A stretch of DNA of 64,000 nt, taken from assembly GCF_035989885.1 (NCBI RefSeq), contig NZ_CP108518.1, positions 5,757,001-5,821,000 on the forward strand, in the 5' to 3' direction. Numbering within the stretch: the first letter of the stretch is position 1; the number at the start of each line of letters is the position of its first letter. The position numbers were made by a program, and so were the translations under genes. Source of the stretch: Streptomyces sp. NBC_01232. Its GTDB lineage: Bacteria > Actinomycetota > Actinomycetes > Streptomycetales > Streptomycetaceae. Below are positions 28,076 through 36,830 of this stretch, in pieces. The notes below the pieces were generated by a model that saw only the letters and a program-made list of their open reading frames with translations, searched no databases and was not told the origin of the DNA.

Positions 28076-29311
28076 TCACCGCACCGTGAGGGTGAGGATC
28101 CGATCGTCGGCCGCTTCCGGCGACCCGCGCCCGTCCGTCTCGCTCGTGACCAGCAGCATGCGGTCCCCGCCGAGGGGCACCACCGTCCGCAGCCGTCCGT
28201 ACTCACCTTCCAGGAAGGCCTCGGGCTCCGCCACCGGCGCACTACCGGCCAACGGGATGCGCCACAGCCGCTTGCCCCTCAAGCCGGCCATCCAAATCGA
28301 ACCCTCGGCCCAGGCGATCCCGCTCGGCGAGGCCTCGTCGGGCTTCCACACCGCCACCGGATCCCGGAAACCGGGCAAGCCCGCCTTCCCCTCGGCCTCG
28401 GGCCAGCCGTAGTTGGCACCGGGCTCGATCAGATTCAGCTCGTCCCAGGTGTTCTGGCCGAACTCGGCCGCCCACAGACGCTTGTCCTTGTCCCAGGCGA
28501 GGCCCTGCACATTGCGGTGCCCGTAGGAGTAGACGACGGAGTCCGCCTCCGGGTTGCCGTGCACCGGATCTCCGTCCGGGGTCATCCGCAGGATCTTGCC
28601 GCCCAGCGACTTCTTGTCCTGCGCGAGCCCCGTGTCACCGGTCTCGCCCGTCCCCGCGTAGAGCATCTTGTCCGGGCCGAAGGCGATCCGGCCGCCGTTG
28701 TGGATGCGACCCTTGGGAATGCCCCGGAACACCGTGTCCGGCGCGCCCAGTTGCTGCCCGGCAGGCCTCTGCTCGTCATAACGCAGCCGGGCGATGCGGT
28801 TGTCGGACTCGGTCGTGAAGTACACATACACCAGCCGGTCCGAAGCGAACGCGGGCGACAGCGCGAGGCCCATCAGCCCGCCCTCGCCGCCAGGAGCCAC
28901 CCCCGGCACCTTGCCGATCTGCGTCACCGCGCCGGAGCCCGCGGCGACCCTGCTGATCGTCCCATTGTCCCGCGAGGCGACCAGCAGGTCCCCGTCGGGC
29001 AGCGGGGCCACGCCCCACGGCGACTCCAGGCCCTTGGCGACCTCGCCGGTCACCGTCACCGCCCCCTTCGCCGGCGGACCCGTGGCCTCGGGCGAGGCGG
29101 ACGGTCTCCCCGACGGGCCGGGTGACTTGGATCCGGCCGCGGCCGTGCCCGGTGGTGAGCCGCCCGGCCCCGCACCCGGGGCACCCTCCGGCGAGCAGCC
29201 CGCCGCCAGCAGGGCGCCGCAGCCGACCAGCGCGAGCGCCGCCAGCACACCCCGGCGCCGCCCGCCCGCGCCCTCGGACCCCGTCTGCCCGGGAGAACTT
29301 CCGTATCGCAT
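28076..29311 (-). CDS. PQQ-type sugar (glucose/sorbosone) dehydrogenase lipoprotein
   Basis: 411 residues. A lipoprotein signal ends in the lipobox LLAAGC near residue 38, followed by a Pro/Gly/Ser-rich linker. The rest is a six-bladed propeller of the GSDH family: PWGVAPLPDGDLLVASRD, GGLMGLALSPAF, DKMLYAGTGE, KILRMTPDG, GHRNVQGLAWD, LWAAEFGQNTWDELNLIEPGANYGWP. Known members oxidise aldose sugars with PQQ. The cofactor of actinobacterial members is often unproven. ATG 29311 is chosen because the signal peptide starts there behind GGAAGGGAG. It is surface-anchored. Confidence 0.9.
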   Translation of the reverse strand: MRYGSSPGQTGSEGAGGRRRGVLAALALVGCGALLAAGCSPEGAPGAGPGGSPPGTAAAGSKSPGPSGRPSASPEATGPPAKGAVTVTGEVAKGLESPWGVAPLPDGDLLVASRDNGTISRVAAGSGAVTQIGKVPGVAPGGEGGLMGLALSPAFASDRLVYVYFTTESDNRIARLRYDEQRPAGQQLGAPDTVFRGIPKGRIHNGGRIAFGPDKMLYAGTGETGDTGLAQDKKSLGGKILRMTPDGDPVHGNPEADSVVYSYGHRNVQGLAWDKDKRLWAAEFGQNTWDELNLIEPGANYGWPEAEGKAGLPGFRDPVAVWKPDEASPSGIAWAEGSIWMAGLRGKRLWRIPLAGSAPVAEPEAFLEGEYGRLRTVVPLGGDRMLLVTSETDGRGSPEAADDRILTLTVR

Positions 29312-29451
29312 CGCCCTGCTCCCTTCCGGTCCTCCGATCCTGCCTTCCATCTGTCTCAACAGCTCCGGCAGTTCGCGAAGTTCCGCCACTCGTACACTCG
29401 ATCGAGTGGATGTGGATCGGCCCCGGCCGCCCGCATCGGCGCCGGAACCCG

Positions 29452-29502
29452 GGCCCCGATCCGGCCCCGATCCGGCCCCGATCCGGCCCCGATCCGGCCC
29501 CG
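29452..29502. repeat. 11-bp tandem repeat, about 4.6 copies
   Basis: The unit GGCCCCGATCC repeats exactly four times (29452-29495), with a partial fifth copy. It lies between two minus-strand genes, ending 7 bp from the stop of the aldo/keto reductase. The 11-bp period is close to one DNA turn. The likely origin is slippage. A protein-binding array cannot be excluded. Confidence 0.85.
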
Positions 29503-29509
29503 GCCCGGG

Positions 29510-30517
29510 TCAGTCCCAGGCTCCCACCTCGACCGGGAGGGCCGCGATCTCTGCCAGGTCCCCGGCAGAGAGCCTGACCTCCGCCGCCCGCGCGTTCTCC
29601 GCCGCCCAGGACGCCCGGTCGGCCCCCGGCACCGGCACCACCTGGGGCCCTTGCGCCAGCACCCACGCCAGCGCCACCTGCGCGACCGTGACCTCCGGAC
29701 CGTGCCGCCGCGCCACCCGCCGCAGCCCCGCCAGCAGCACCTGGTTCGAGGCCATCGCCTCCGCCGTGAACCGCGGGTGCCGGGCCCGCACGTCCTGCGG
29801 CTCGAAGCCCTCACCCGGCGTGAGGGTCCCCGTGAGGAACCCGCTGCCCAGCGGCATCGCCGCCAGGAACCCCACCCCGCGCGCCGCGCACCACGGCAGC
29901 AGCTGCCACGCCGCCTCCGGCGACCACACCGACAGCTCCGCCTGCACCGCGCTCACCGGGAACACCTGCTGCAGCCGCTCCAGGTGCCGCAGGGTCGTCC
30001 GGTACCCCCGGTCCCCGCTCCGCCCCGCCCCCGGCCCGGCCCCGGCGCCCAGTGCGCAGAAGCCGAGCGCCCGCACCTTGCCCGCGCCCACCAGCTCCGC
30101 CATGGCCCCCCAGGTCTCCTCCACGGGGACGTCCGGGTCCACCCGGTGCAGCTGGTAGAGGTCTATGACCTCGGTCCGCAGCCGCCGCAGCGATGCGTCG
30201 CAGGCCCGCCGCAGGTAGCCGGGCCGGCCGTCCGCGACCACGTGCTGGTCGCCCGCCCGCAGGCCCACCTTGGCCGAGACGAACGCCTCGGACCGCCGTT
30301 CCCGCAGCACCCGCCCGAGCAGCAGCTCATTGGTGTACGGCCCGTACACGTCGGCCGTGTCCAGCAGGTTCGACCCCAGGTCCAGTGCCGTGTGCACGGC
30401 GGCCACGGACTCCTGCCCCCGCCGCCGCGAGGGTGCGTACGCCCAGCTCATCGGCATACAGCCGAGGCCGATGGCGCCCACGCTCAGTGCCCCCGCCCCG
30501 ATCGACCTGCGCTCCAC
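29510..30517 (-). CDS. aldo/keto reductase
   Basis: 335 residues with the AKR barrel and full catalytic tetrad: Asp and Tyr in LLDTADVYGPYTNE, Lys in FVSAKVGLR and His in LYQLHRVDPDV. It resembles the NADP(H)-dependent YajO/PhdYeJ-like group of reductases acting on aldehydes or ketones. The GTG at 30517 precedes ERRSIGAGALSVGAIGLGCM, the family N-terminus. The neighbouring 2-hydroxyacid dehydrogenase is divergent, with starts 73 bp apart. The substrate is not predictable. Confidence 0.9.
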   Translation of the reverse strand: MERRSIGAGALSVGAIGLGCMPMSWAYAPSRRRGQESVAAVHTALDLGSNLLDTADVYGPYTNELLLGRVLRERRSEAFVSAKVGLRAGDQHVVADGRPGYLRRACDASLRRLRTEVIDLYQLHRVDPDVPVEETWGAMAELVGAGKVRALGFCALGAGAGPGAGRSGDRGYRTTLRHLERLQQVFPVSAVQAELSVWSPEAAWQLLPWCAARGVGFLAAMPLGSGFLTGTLTPGEGFEPQDVRARHPRFTAEAMASNQVLLAGLRRVARRHGPEVTVAQVALAWVLAQGPQVVPVPGADRASWAAENARAAEVRLSAGDLAEIAALPVEVGAWD

Positions 30518-30590
30518 CCCTGCGTCCCCCTCCGGCTCCGGCCATCAAACTAACGGCTTGATCCGGATGCCTTGGCATAGCCTCGTGATC

Positions 30591-31538
30591 ATGACTGCAA
30601 TGACCCCGGATGTCTGGCTCCCGTTCCCCGCCGAGGAGATCGAGGGCCTTCCCGACTCCTTCCGGTACCGCCTCTGGGACGGCGAGGACGCCTTCCCGGC
30701 CGATCCGGCAGACTGCGTCTTCTACGTGACGCCCTACATGAAGTCCCCCGAGGTGACCGTGCGCCCGCTGGCGGCGATGCCCGCGGTCCGGGTCGTCCAG
30801 ACCCTGACCGCCGGAATCGACCACGTACTGGGCGGCCTCGGCGACCTGCGACCCGGCGTACGGCTGTGCAACGCCGTCGGGGTCCACACGGCCAGCACCG
30901 CCGAGCTCGCCCTCGCGCTGACCCTCGCCTCCCTGCGCGGCATTCCCGGCATGGTCCGTGGCCAGGACCGCGAGGAATGGCGCTCCGGGTTCTACGACGC
31001 CCTTGCCGACAAGTCGGTTCTGATCATCGGCTACGGATCCATCGGCTCCGCAATCGAGGACCGGCTCGTGGCCTTCGAATGCGGGCCGGTCGCACGCGTG
31101 GCGCGGACGGCGCGGACCACCGCCCGCGGCCCCGTGCACGCCCTCGCCGACCTGCCCGGGCTCCTGCCGCAGGCCGACGTGGTGATCCTCGTGACACCGC
31201 TGACGGACGCCACCCGGGGCCTGGCCGGCGCCGACTTCCTCGGCCGGATGAAGGACGGCGCCCTGCTGGTGAACGTCTCGCGCGGCCCCGTCGTCGACAC
31301 CAAGTCCCTTCTGGCGGAGGTGGAGTCGGGCCGGCTGCGGGCGGCACTCGACGTCACCGACCCGGAACCGCTGCCCGCGGGCCACCCTCTCTGGCATGCT
31401 CCGAATGTCCTGATCACGCCCCATGTCGGCGGCAGCAGCTCGGCGTTCGAGCCGAGGGCCAAACGCCTGCTGGCCCGCCAGCTCACGCGGTTCGCAGCCG
31501 GAGAGCCCGTGGAGCACACGGTGTTGATCACCGAGTGA
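30591..31538 (+). CDS. D-isomer 2-hydroxyacid dehydrogenase
   Basis: 315 residues. NAD-binding GYGSIGSAIEDRL, then the catalytic Arg in VNVSRGPVVD, Glu in DVTDPEPLPAGHPLW and His in TPHVGGSS. These identify the family that reduces 2-ketoacids or oxidises D-2-hydroxyacids, including glyoxylate and hydroxypyruvate reductases. The specific acid is unknown. ATG 30591 has TAGCCT 7 nt upstream and no ribosome binding site, so it is probably leaderless. ATG 30600 is also in frame. Confidence 0.9.
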   Translation: MTAMTPDVWLPFPAEEIEGLPDSFRYRLWDGEDAFPADPADCVFYVTPYMKSPEVTVRPLAAMPAVRVVQTLTAGIDHVLGGLGDLRPGVRLCNAVGVHTASTAELALALTLASLRGIPGMVRGQDREEWRSGFYDALADKSVLIIGYGSIGSAIEDRLVAFECGPVARVARTARTTARGPVHALADLPGLLPQADVVILVTPLTDATRGLAGADFLGRMKDGALLVNVSRGPVVDTKSLLAEVESGRLRAALDVTDPEPLPAGHPLWHAPNVLITPHVGGSSSAFEPRAKRLLARQLTRFAAGEPVEHTVLITE

Positions 31539-31599
31539 GGTGTGCTGTGCACGCTCCGCTGTCACCCGAATGCTTAGGGTGTGTGCAACTCCCCGCTCG

Positions 31600-31614
31600 G
31601 TAACGGAGAGTAGA
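31600..31614. promoter_or_regulatory. candidate BldD-binding site upstream of cdgC
   Basis: GTAACGGAGAGTAGA matches the published BldD consensus nTnACnC(A/T)GnGTnAn at seven of nine specified positions. It lies 206 bp before the chosen cdgC start, within a 281-bp gap with no other gene. BldD is the c-di-GMP-binding developmental repressor and is known to target c-di-GMP enzyme genes. The site call is my inference. Confidence 0.45.
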
Positions 31615-31819
31615 GGGACTATGTCCCTGAGTGACGAAAGTGGTGTATCGTCCGGAAGAAGGGGCTGCGCCACGAACGTCTGGCGCTGGGGAGTGTCGGA
31701 CACTTTGGGGGGCGACGGGCGATGTACGGCCAATGGACGAAGGATCCGATGCGGCACAGCCGCCGAAGGCGACGCTGCCGGGACTGGGCTGCACCGGAAC
31801 CAGCCGGCGAGGGGGACCG

Positions 31820-34708
31820 GTGAGTACCCCGGGGGCGGCTCTCTTGAACCGTCCGTCCGTCTCGGGCGGAGGCAAGGGCCTGGCGATGCAGCTGCTCCTC
31901 GCGGTGGTCAGCGGCGGGTATGCCGTCGGCGCCGCCCTCAACTGGGGTTCGGAGGAAGTCGCCGAGATCATGGGCGACTTCGGGCTCAGCGCGGCCGGAC
32001 TGCTCGCCGCCGTCTCCTGCTACTCGTACGCCAGGGCGATCGACAGCCGTGAACGCCCCGCCTGGCTGCTCTTCGCCTTCTCCTCCCTCATGGGCGCCTG
32101 CGGCAACGCCGTCTGGGGCTGGTACGAGGTGGTCCTCGGCGAGGAGGTGCCCAAACCCTCGCTCGCCGACTTCGCCTTCCTCTGCTTCGCCCCGCCCGCC
32201 ATCGTGGGCCTGCTCGTCCTCGCCAAACGTCCGGTCACCCGCGCCGGCTGGGTGTGCCTGGGACTCGACTCCTGGCTCATCGGCGGCTCCCTGCTCACCC
32301 TCTCCTGGAGCCTCGCCCTCGCCCACGCCGCGCGGACCGCACAGTCCGGCGCCCCCGGCAGCGTCCCGCGCGCCGCGCTCTCCCTCGCCTACCCGCTCCT
32401 GGACATCGCGCTCGTATCGATGGTCCTGGTCCTGCACTTCCGGCGCAGCGAGACCAACCGCTCCGCCGTCAACACCGCCATCGCGGCGCTGGCCCTGACC
32501 GTGCTCAGCGACGCCCTGTTCACCTCGCCCCTGCTCAGCGCCGAGTACCAGTCCGGACAACTGCTCGACGCCGGCTGGTTCGCCGGCTCGCTGCTGCTCG
32601 CGTACGCGCCCTGGGGCGCCCGGCGCATCCACCCGCCCCCGGAGCCGGCCGGGCGCCCGCGCCCGGACCGGTCCCACAGCCGCCCGATCACCGGCTCGCT
32701 GCCCGCCCTCACCCCGTACCTCGCGGCGGCCGTGTGCACCCTCGGCATCCTGTACAACGTCGTGGACGGCCGGAAGGTGGACCGGATGGTCGTCTTCACC
32801 GGCTGCACGGTCGTACTCGCGCTCGTCATCCGGCAGGGCATCATGCTCCTCGACAACATCGCGCTGACCCAGGAACTGGCCCAGAAGGAGAACCACTTCC
32901 GCTCCCTGGTCCAGGGTTCCAGCGACGTCATCATGATCGCCGCCCCCACCGGGACCCTGCGCTACGTCAGCCCCGCCGCCGCCGGGGTCTACGGCCGCGA
33001 GGCGGAGGAGCTGGTCGGCTCCGAACTCGCCACCCTGATCCACCCCGACGACCTCGGCCGGGTGGTCCACGAGGTGCGCCGCTTCCTCGCCGCACCGCCG
33101 GCCGAGGAGCCCACCACCCGCATCGAGTGCCGCTTCAAGTCCGGCGACGGCGAGTGGCTGAACGTGGAGTCCACGGTCAACCGCCACCAGGGCGGACTCA
33201 TCCTCAACAGCCGGGACGTCACCGAGCGGGTCCGGCTCCAGGCCCAGCTCCAGCACAGTGCCGAACACGACCCGCTGACCGACCTGCCCAACCGGGCCCT
33301 GTTCACCCGGCGCGTCCGGCAGGCCCTGACCGGCCGGCGCGCGGGCGACCGCAGCACCGCCGTGCTCTTCATCGACCTCGACGGCTTCAAGGCGGTCAAC
33401 GACACCATCGGCCACCAGGCCGGTGACGAGCTGCTTGTCGAGGCCGCGCGCAGGCTCCAGGACTCGGTCCGGGCCGGGGACACCGCGGCCCGCCTCGGCG
33501 GTGACGAGTTCGCCGCGCTGATCCTCGGCGACGGAAACCGCGATGCCAGTGCCCGCGAGTACCAGGTGCGGGAGATCGCCGACCGGCTGCGCACCACCCT
33601 CTCCCAGCCGTACCGGATCGGCGGCAGCGAGGTGCGCGTCGCCGCGAGCATCGGAGCGGCCTTCGCCGACCCCGGCATCACCCCTTCGGACCTGATGCGC
33701 AACGCGGATCTCGCCATGTACCGGGCCAAGGCGGGCGGCAAGGACCGCGTCGAGATGTACGCCCCCCAGATGCAGGCCGAGGTGGTGCGCAAGGCCGAGC
33801 TGGCGGGCAAACTGCGGACCGCGCTGCACGAGGGCGAGTTCGCCCTGCTGCACCAGCCCGTGGTCTCGCTGGCCACCGGCGAGGTGTCGGCCGTCGCCGC
33901 GCAGGCCCGCTGGCGCTCCGCCCAGGGGATCCTCTTCACCCCGGCGGAGTTCCTGCGGGTCGCCGAGTACAGCGAGGGCAGTGCCGGCGGCCCCGGCTCC
34001 GCCGGCCAGGACGCCTCGCGCACCGCCGAGCTCGGGCGCTGGCTGCTGGAGGAGGCCGTGGAGCAGGCCGCCGACCGGCACCGGGCCGGCCACGGCGTAC
34101 CGGTGGCCGTGCGGATGACCGCGCAGCGGCTGCTGGACCGGTCCATGCCGCTCGGCTCCGTGGAGGCGCTGCTGACCCGGCACGGCCTGCCCTCCGGCGC
34201 CCTGGTGCTGGAGCTCGCCGTATCCGACCCCAGAGTGCCCTTCGACGACCTGGAGCGCCGCCTGACAGCTCTGCACCGGCTCGGGGTGGGTATCTCCCTG
34301 GACGGCTTCGGAAGCGGCTACGCGGCCATCAGTGCCCTGCGTCGCCTCCCCGTGGACATGCTCAAGCTGGACCGCGGGCTGGTGGAGGGCGTGGTCGAGT
34401 CCGCCCGGCTGCACAAGATCACCGCCGGTCTCTTGCGGATCGCAAACGACCTGGGCATGCGCTCCGTGGCCGACGGCGTGGACCTGCCCGAGCAGGTCCT
34501 GGCGCTGCGCGCGATGGGGTGCACGCACGGCCAGGGAATGGCTTTTTCCGGCCCGCTCGACGAGTACAGGCTGCGGCGTGCGCTGGTGCGCGGTACGTTC
34601 CCAGTACCGGGCGGAGCAGCCCAGCCAGCACTGGCCGGAGGTTCCCCCGGGGGCTCGATGGCCATCCGCAGAGGCTCACATAATGAGACGCCCGTCCCAC
34701 CTACTTGA
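31820..34708 (+). CDS. cdgC: membrane GGDEF protein with degenerate EAL domain, CdgC-like
   Basis: 962 residues. About eight to ten membrane helices (residues 20-350), a PAS domain (ENHFRSLVQGSSDVIMI ... LILNSRDVTERV), a GGDEF domain with intact motif at 560-564, and an EAL-like domain that has lost its catalytic motifs: AAQARW for EALxRW, RMTAQ for NxS, LELAV for the ITE segment, SLDGFGSGY for DDFGTGY and ADGVD for EGVE. It should make c-di-GMP but not degrade it. The symbol rests on my memory of the Streptomyces homologue at this locus (SCO5511). The GTG at 31820 has GAGGGGG just upstream. ATG 31733 and a start near 31631 are in frame. The next gene's leader begins right after the stop. Confidence 0.85.
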   Translation: MSTPGAALLNRPSVSGGGKGLAMQLLLAVVSGGYAVGAALNWGSEEVAEIMGDFGLSAAGLLAAVSCYSYARAIDSRERPAWLLFAFSSLMGACGNAVWGWYEVVLGEEVPKPSLADFAFLCFAPPAIVGLLVLAKRPVTRAGWVCLGLDSWLIGGSLLTLSWSLALAHAARTAQSGAPGSVPRAALSLAYPLLDIALVSMVLVLHFRRSETNRSAVNTAIAALALTVLSDALFTSPLLSAEYQSGQLLDAGWFAGSLLLAYAPWGARRIHPPPEPAGRPRPDRSHSRPITGSLPALTPYLAAAVCTLGILYNVVDGRKVDRMVVFTGCTVVLALVIRQGIMLLDNIALTQELAQKENHFRSLVQGSSDVIMIAAPTGTLRYVSPAAAGVYGREAEELVGSELATLIHPDDLGRVVHEVRRFLAAPPAEEPTTRIECRFKSGDGEWLNVESTVNRHQGGLILNSRDVTERVRLQAQLQHSAEHDPLTDLPNRALFTRRVRQALTGRRAGDRSTAVLFIDLDGFKAVNDTIGHQAGDELLVEAARRLQDSVRAGDTAARLGGDEFAALILGDGNRDASAREYQVREIADRLRTTLSQPYRIGGSEVRVAASIGAAFADPGITPSDLMRNADLAMYRAKAGGKDRVEMYAPQMQAEVVRKAELAGKLRTALHEGEFALLHQPVVSLATGEVSAVAAQARWRSAQGILFTPAEFLRVAEYSEGSAGGPGSAGQDASRTAELGRWLLEEAVEQAADRHRAGHGVPVAVRMTAQRLLDRSMPLGSVEALLTRHGLPSGALVLELAVSDPRVPFDDLERRLTALHRLGVGISLDGFGSGYAAISALRRLPVDMLKLDRGLVEGVVESARLHKITAGLLRIANDLGMRSVADGVDLPEQVLALRAMGCTHGQGMAFSGPLDEYRLRRALVRGTFPVPGGAAQPALAGGSPGGSMAIRRGSHNETPVPPT

Positions 34709-34712
34709 CATC

Positions 34713-34734
34713 ACCCTCCCGCCAGAGGGAGGGT
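34713..34734. promoter_or_regulatory. 8-bp inverted repeat before the ilvB leader
   Basis: ACCCTCCC (34713) and GGGAGGGT (34727) are exact reverse complements 6 nt apart. They begin 4 bp after the cdgC stop and end 7 bp before the leader ATG. TTGACA (34705-34710) overlaps the cdgC stop and might be a -35 box, but no well-spaced -10 is evident. The right arm could also serve as the ribosome binding site of the leader peptide, so pairing would hide it. Confidence 0.5.
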
Positions 34735-34741
34735 CAATGCC

Positions 34742-34783
34742 ATGCGCACCCGAATTCTCGTACTTGGAAAGCGCGTCGGCTGA
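34742..34783 (+). CDS. ilvB leader peptide MRTRILVLGKRVG
   Basis: A 13-residue ORF with GAGGGAGGG just upstream. It encodes consecutive Ile-Leu-Val-Leu at residues 5-8 and Val at 12, the three branched-chain amino acids that the downstream pathway makes. Ribosome stalling at these codons under branched-chain amino-acid shortage would control folding of the leader RNA and read-through of the terminator at 34826-34859. Confidence 0.9.
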   Translation: MRTRILVLGKRVG

Positions 34784-34825
34784 AGCTGGGACCTGCATGT
34801 CCCCGCTCAACACACCCGACGCGCT

Positions 34826-34859
34826 CCCCTCGCTTGCCTTCTGGCACGAGGGGTTTTTT
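34826..34859 (+). terminator. ilvB attenuator terminator
   Basis: The stem CCCCTCG (34826) pairs with CGAGGGG (34847), with an inner TGCC/GGCA extension around TTCT, followed by TTTTTT (34854-34859). A U-tract terminator is exceptional in this GC-rich window. Its place between the leader peptide and ilvB marks it as an attenuator. Confidence 0.9.
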
Positions 34860-34918
34860 GTTGCACTGGCACAGAGTCGAATCCGCGTAAAACCCTCAGC
34901 TTCGAGAAGAGAATGCCG

Positions 34919-36799
34919 ATGACCGAGCAGGCCACCGGGGCCCACCATCCGCAGCCGCGGCCCCGTTCCGGCGGACAGCAGTCCGCCGCAGTTGAGCACG
35001 TCACGGGTGCGCAGTCCCTCATCCGCTCTCTCGAAGAGGTGGGGTGCGACACCGTTTTCGGAATTCCGGGCGGCGCCATCCTTCCCGCGTACGACCCGAT
35101 GATGGACTCGAAGAAGGTCCGTCACATCCTGGTCCGCCACGAGCAGGGGGCCGGTCACGCCGCCACCGGCTACGCGCAGGCCACCGGCAAGGTCGGCGTC
35201 TGTATGGCCACCTCCGGCCCGGGCGCCACCAACCTCGTCACCCCGATCGCCGACGCGCACATGGACTCGGTCCCGCTCGTCGCGATCACCGGGCAGGTCT
35301 CCTCCAAGGCGATCGGCACCGACGCCTTCCAGGAGGCGGACATCGTCGGCATCACGATGCCGATCACCAAGCACAACTTCCTGGTCACCAAGGCCGAGGA
35401 CATCCCGCGGACGATCGCGGAGGCCTTCCACATCGCGGCCACCGGCCGTCCCGGCCCGGTCCTGGTCGACATCGCCAAGGACGCCCTGCAGGCGAAGACC
35501 ACCTTCTCGTGGCCGCCCGCCCAGGACCTCCCCGGTTACCGGCCGGTCACCAAGCCGCACGCCAAGCAGATCCGCGAGGCTGCCAAGCTCATCTGCCAGG
35601 CCAAGCGCCCGGTCCTGTACGTCGGCGGCGGCGTGATGAAGTCCGGCGCGACCGCCGAGCTGAAGGTCCTCGCCGAGCTGACCGGCGTCCCCGTCTGCAC
35701 CACCCTGATGGCGCTGGGCTCCTTCCCCGACAGCCACCCGCTGCACGTCGGCATGCCGGGCATGCACGGCAGCGTCACCGGCGTCACCGCGCTGCAGAAG
35801 TCGGACCTGCTGATCGCCCTCGGCACCCGCTTCGACGACCGCGTCACCGGCAAGCTGGACAGCTTCGCCCCCCTCGCCAAGATCATCCACGCGGACATCG
35901 ACCCGGCCGAGATCGGCAAGAACCGCGCGGTCGACGTCCCGATCGTCGGTGACGCCCGCGAGGTCATCGCCGACCTGATCCAGGCCGTCCAGGCCGAGCA
36001 CACCGAGGGCAACGCAGGCGACTACACCGCCTGGTGGAGCGACCTCAGCCGCTGGCGCGACACCTACCCGCTGGGCTACGACCTGCCCGCCGACGGCAGC
36101 CTCTCGCCCCAGCAGGTCATCGAGCGGATCGGCGCGCTCGCCCCGAAGAGCACGATCTTCGCGGCGGGCGTCGGCCAGCACCAGATGTGGGCCTCGCACT
36201 TCGTCAAGTACGAGGAGCCGCGCACCTGGCTGAACTCCGGCGGCGCCGGAACCATGGGCTACGCGGTCCCCGCCGCGATGGGCGCCAAGGTCGGTATGCC
36301 CGAGCGCACGGTCTGGGCGATCGACGGCGACGGCTGCTTCCAGATGACCAATCAGGAACTGGTCACCTGCGCCCTGAACAACATCCCGATCAAGGTCGCG
36401 ATCATCAACAACGGCGCGCTGGGCATGGTCCGCCAGTGGCAGACCCTGTTCTACAACCAGCGGTACTCCAACACCGTTCTGCACGCCGACGAGACCGGTC
36501 ACGACACGGTCGGCTCCCAGCTCGGCGAGTCCATCGCGCCCCGCAAGGGCACGCGCGTCCCGGACTTCGTCAAGCTGTCGGAGGCCATGGGCTGCGTGGC
36601 GCTGCGCTGCGAGGACCCGGCCGACCTGGACAAGGTCATCGCCGAGGCCAACGCGATCAACGACCGCACCGTCGTGATCGACTTCATCGTCCACGAGGAC
36701 GCCATGGTCTGGCCGATGGTCGCCGCCGGCACCTCCAACGACGAGGTCATGGCAGCCCGGGGCGTCCGTCCCGACTTCGGCGACAACGAAGACGACTGA
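34919..36799 (+). CDS. ilvB: acetolactate synthase large subunit
   Basis: 626 residues. A ThDP-dependent enzyme joining two pyruvates (valine, leucine) or pyruvate and 2-ketobutyrate (isoleucine). Key features: [12 protein letters not shown], the catalytic Glu in [28 protein letters not shown], a central FAD-binding domain and the ThDP motif [32 protein letters not shown] 34919 has GAGAAGAGA 6 nt upstream. ATG 34913 lacks spacing for a ribosome binding site. The first 30 residues are a non-conserved, His/Pro/Arg-rich extension. It is followed by ilvN in the same operon and controlled by the leader upstream. Confidence 0.97.
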   Translation: MTEQATGAHHPQPRPRSGGQQSAAVEHVTGAQSLIRSLEEVGCDTVFGIPGGAILPAYDPMMDSKKVRHILVRHEQGAGHAATGYAQATGKVGVCMATSGPGATNLVTPIADAHMDSVPLVAITGQVSSKAIGTDAFQEADIVGITMPITKHNFLVTKAEDIPRTIAEAFHIAATGRPGPVLVDIAKDALQAKTTFSWPPAQDLPGYRPVTKPHAKQIREAAKLICQAKRPVLYVGGGVMKSGATAELKVLAELTGVPVCTTLMALGSFPDSHPLHVGMPGMHGSVTGVTALQKSDLLIALGTRFDDRVTGKLDSFAPLAKIIHADIDPAEIGKNRAVDVPIVGDAREVIADLIQAVQAEHTEGNAGDYTAWWSDLSRWRDTYPLGYDLPADGSLSPQQVIERIGALAPKSTIFAAGVGQHQMWASHFVKYEEPRTWLNSGGAGTMGYAVPAAMGAKVGMPERTVWAIDGDGCFQMTNQELVTCALNNIPIKVAIINNGALGMVRQWQTLFYNQRYSNTVLHADETGHDTVGSQLGESIAPRKGTRVPDFVKLSEAMGCVALRCEDPADLDKVIAEANAINDRTVVIDFIVHEDAMVWPMVAAGTSNDEVMAARGVRPDFGDNEDD

Positions 36800-36830
36800 G
36801 CCGAGAGAGCCGAGAGAGAGAACGCCTCAC

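Noticed and set aside
29452..29502. Repeat array as a possible CRISPR
   Set aside because: Units are 11 bp and contiguous, with no spacers and no cas genes in the window.
31621..32052. Frame starting ATG 31621 with GAGGGA upstream
   Set aside because: The ribosome binding site looks good, but the protein is out of frame with cdgC, overlaps its membrane domain and has no domain. At most it is an upstream ORF of cdgC.
31619..34528. 969-aa open frame antisense to cdgC
   Set aside because: No motif, while the sense strand encodes PAS, GGDEF and EAL-like domains.
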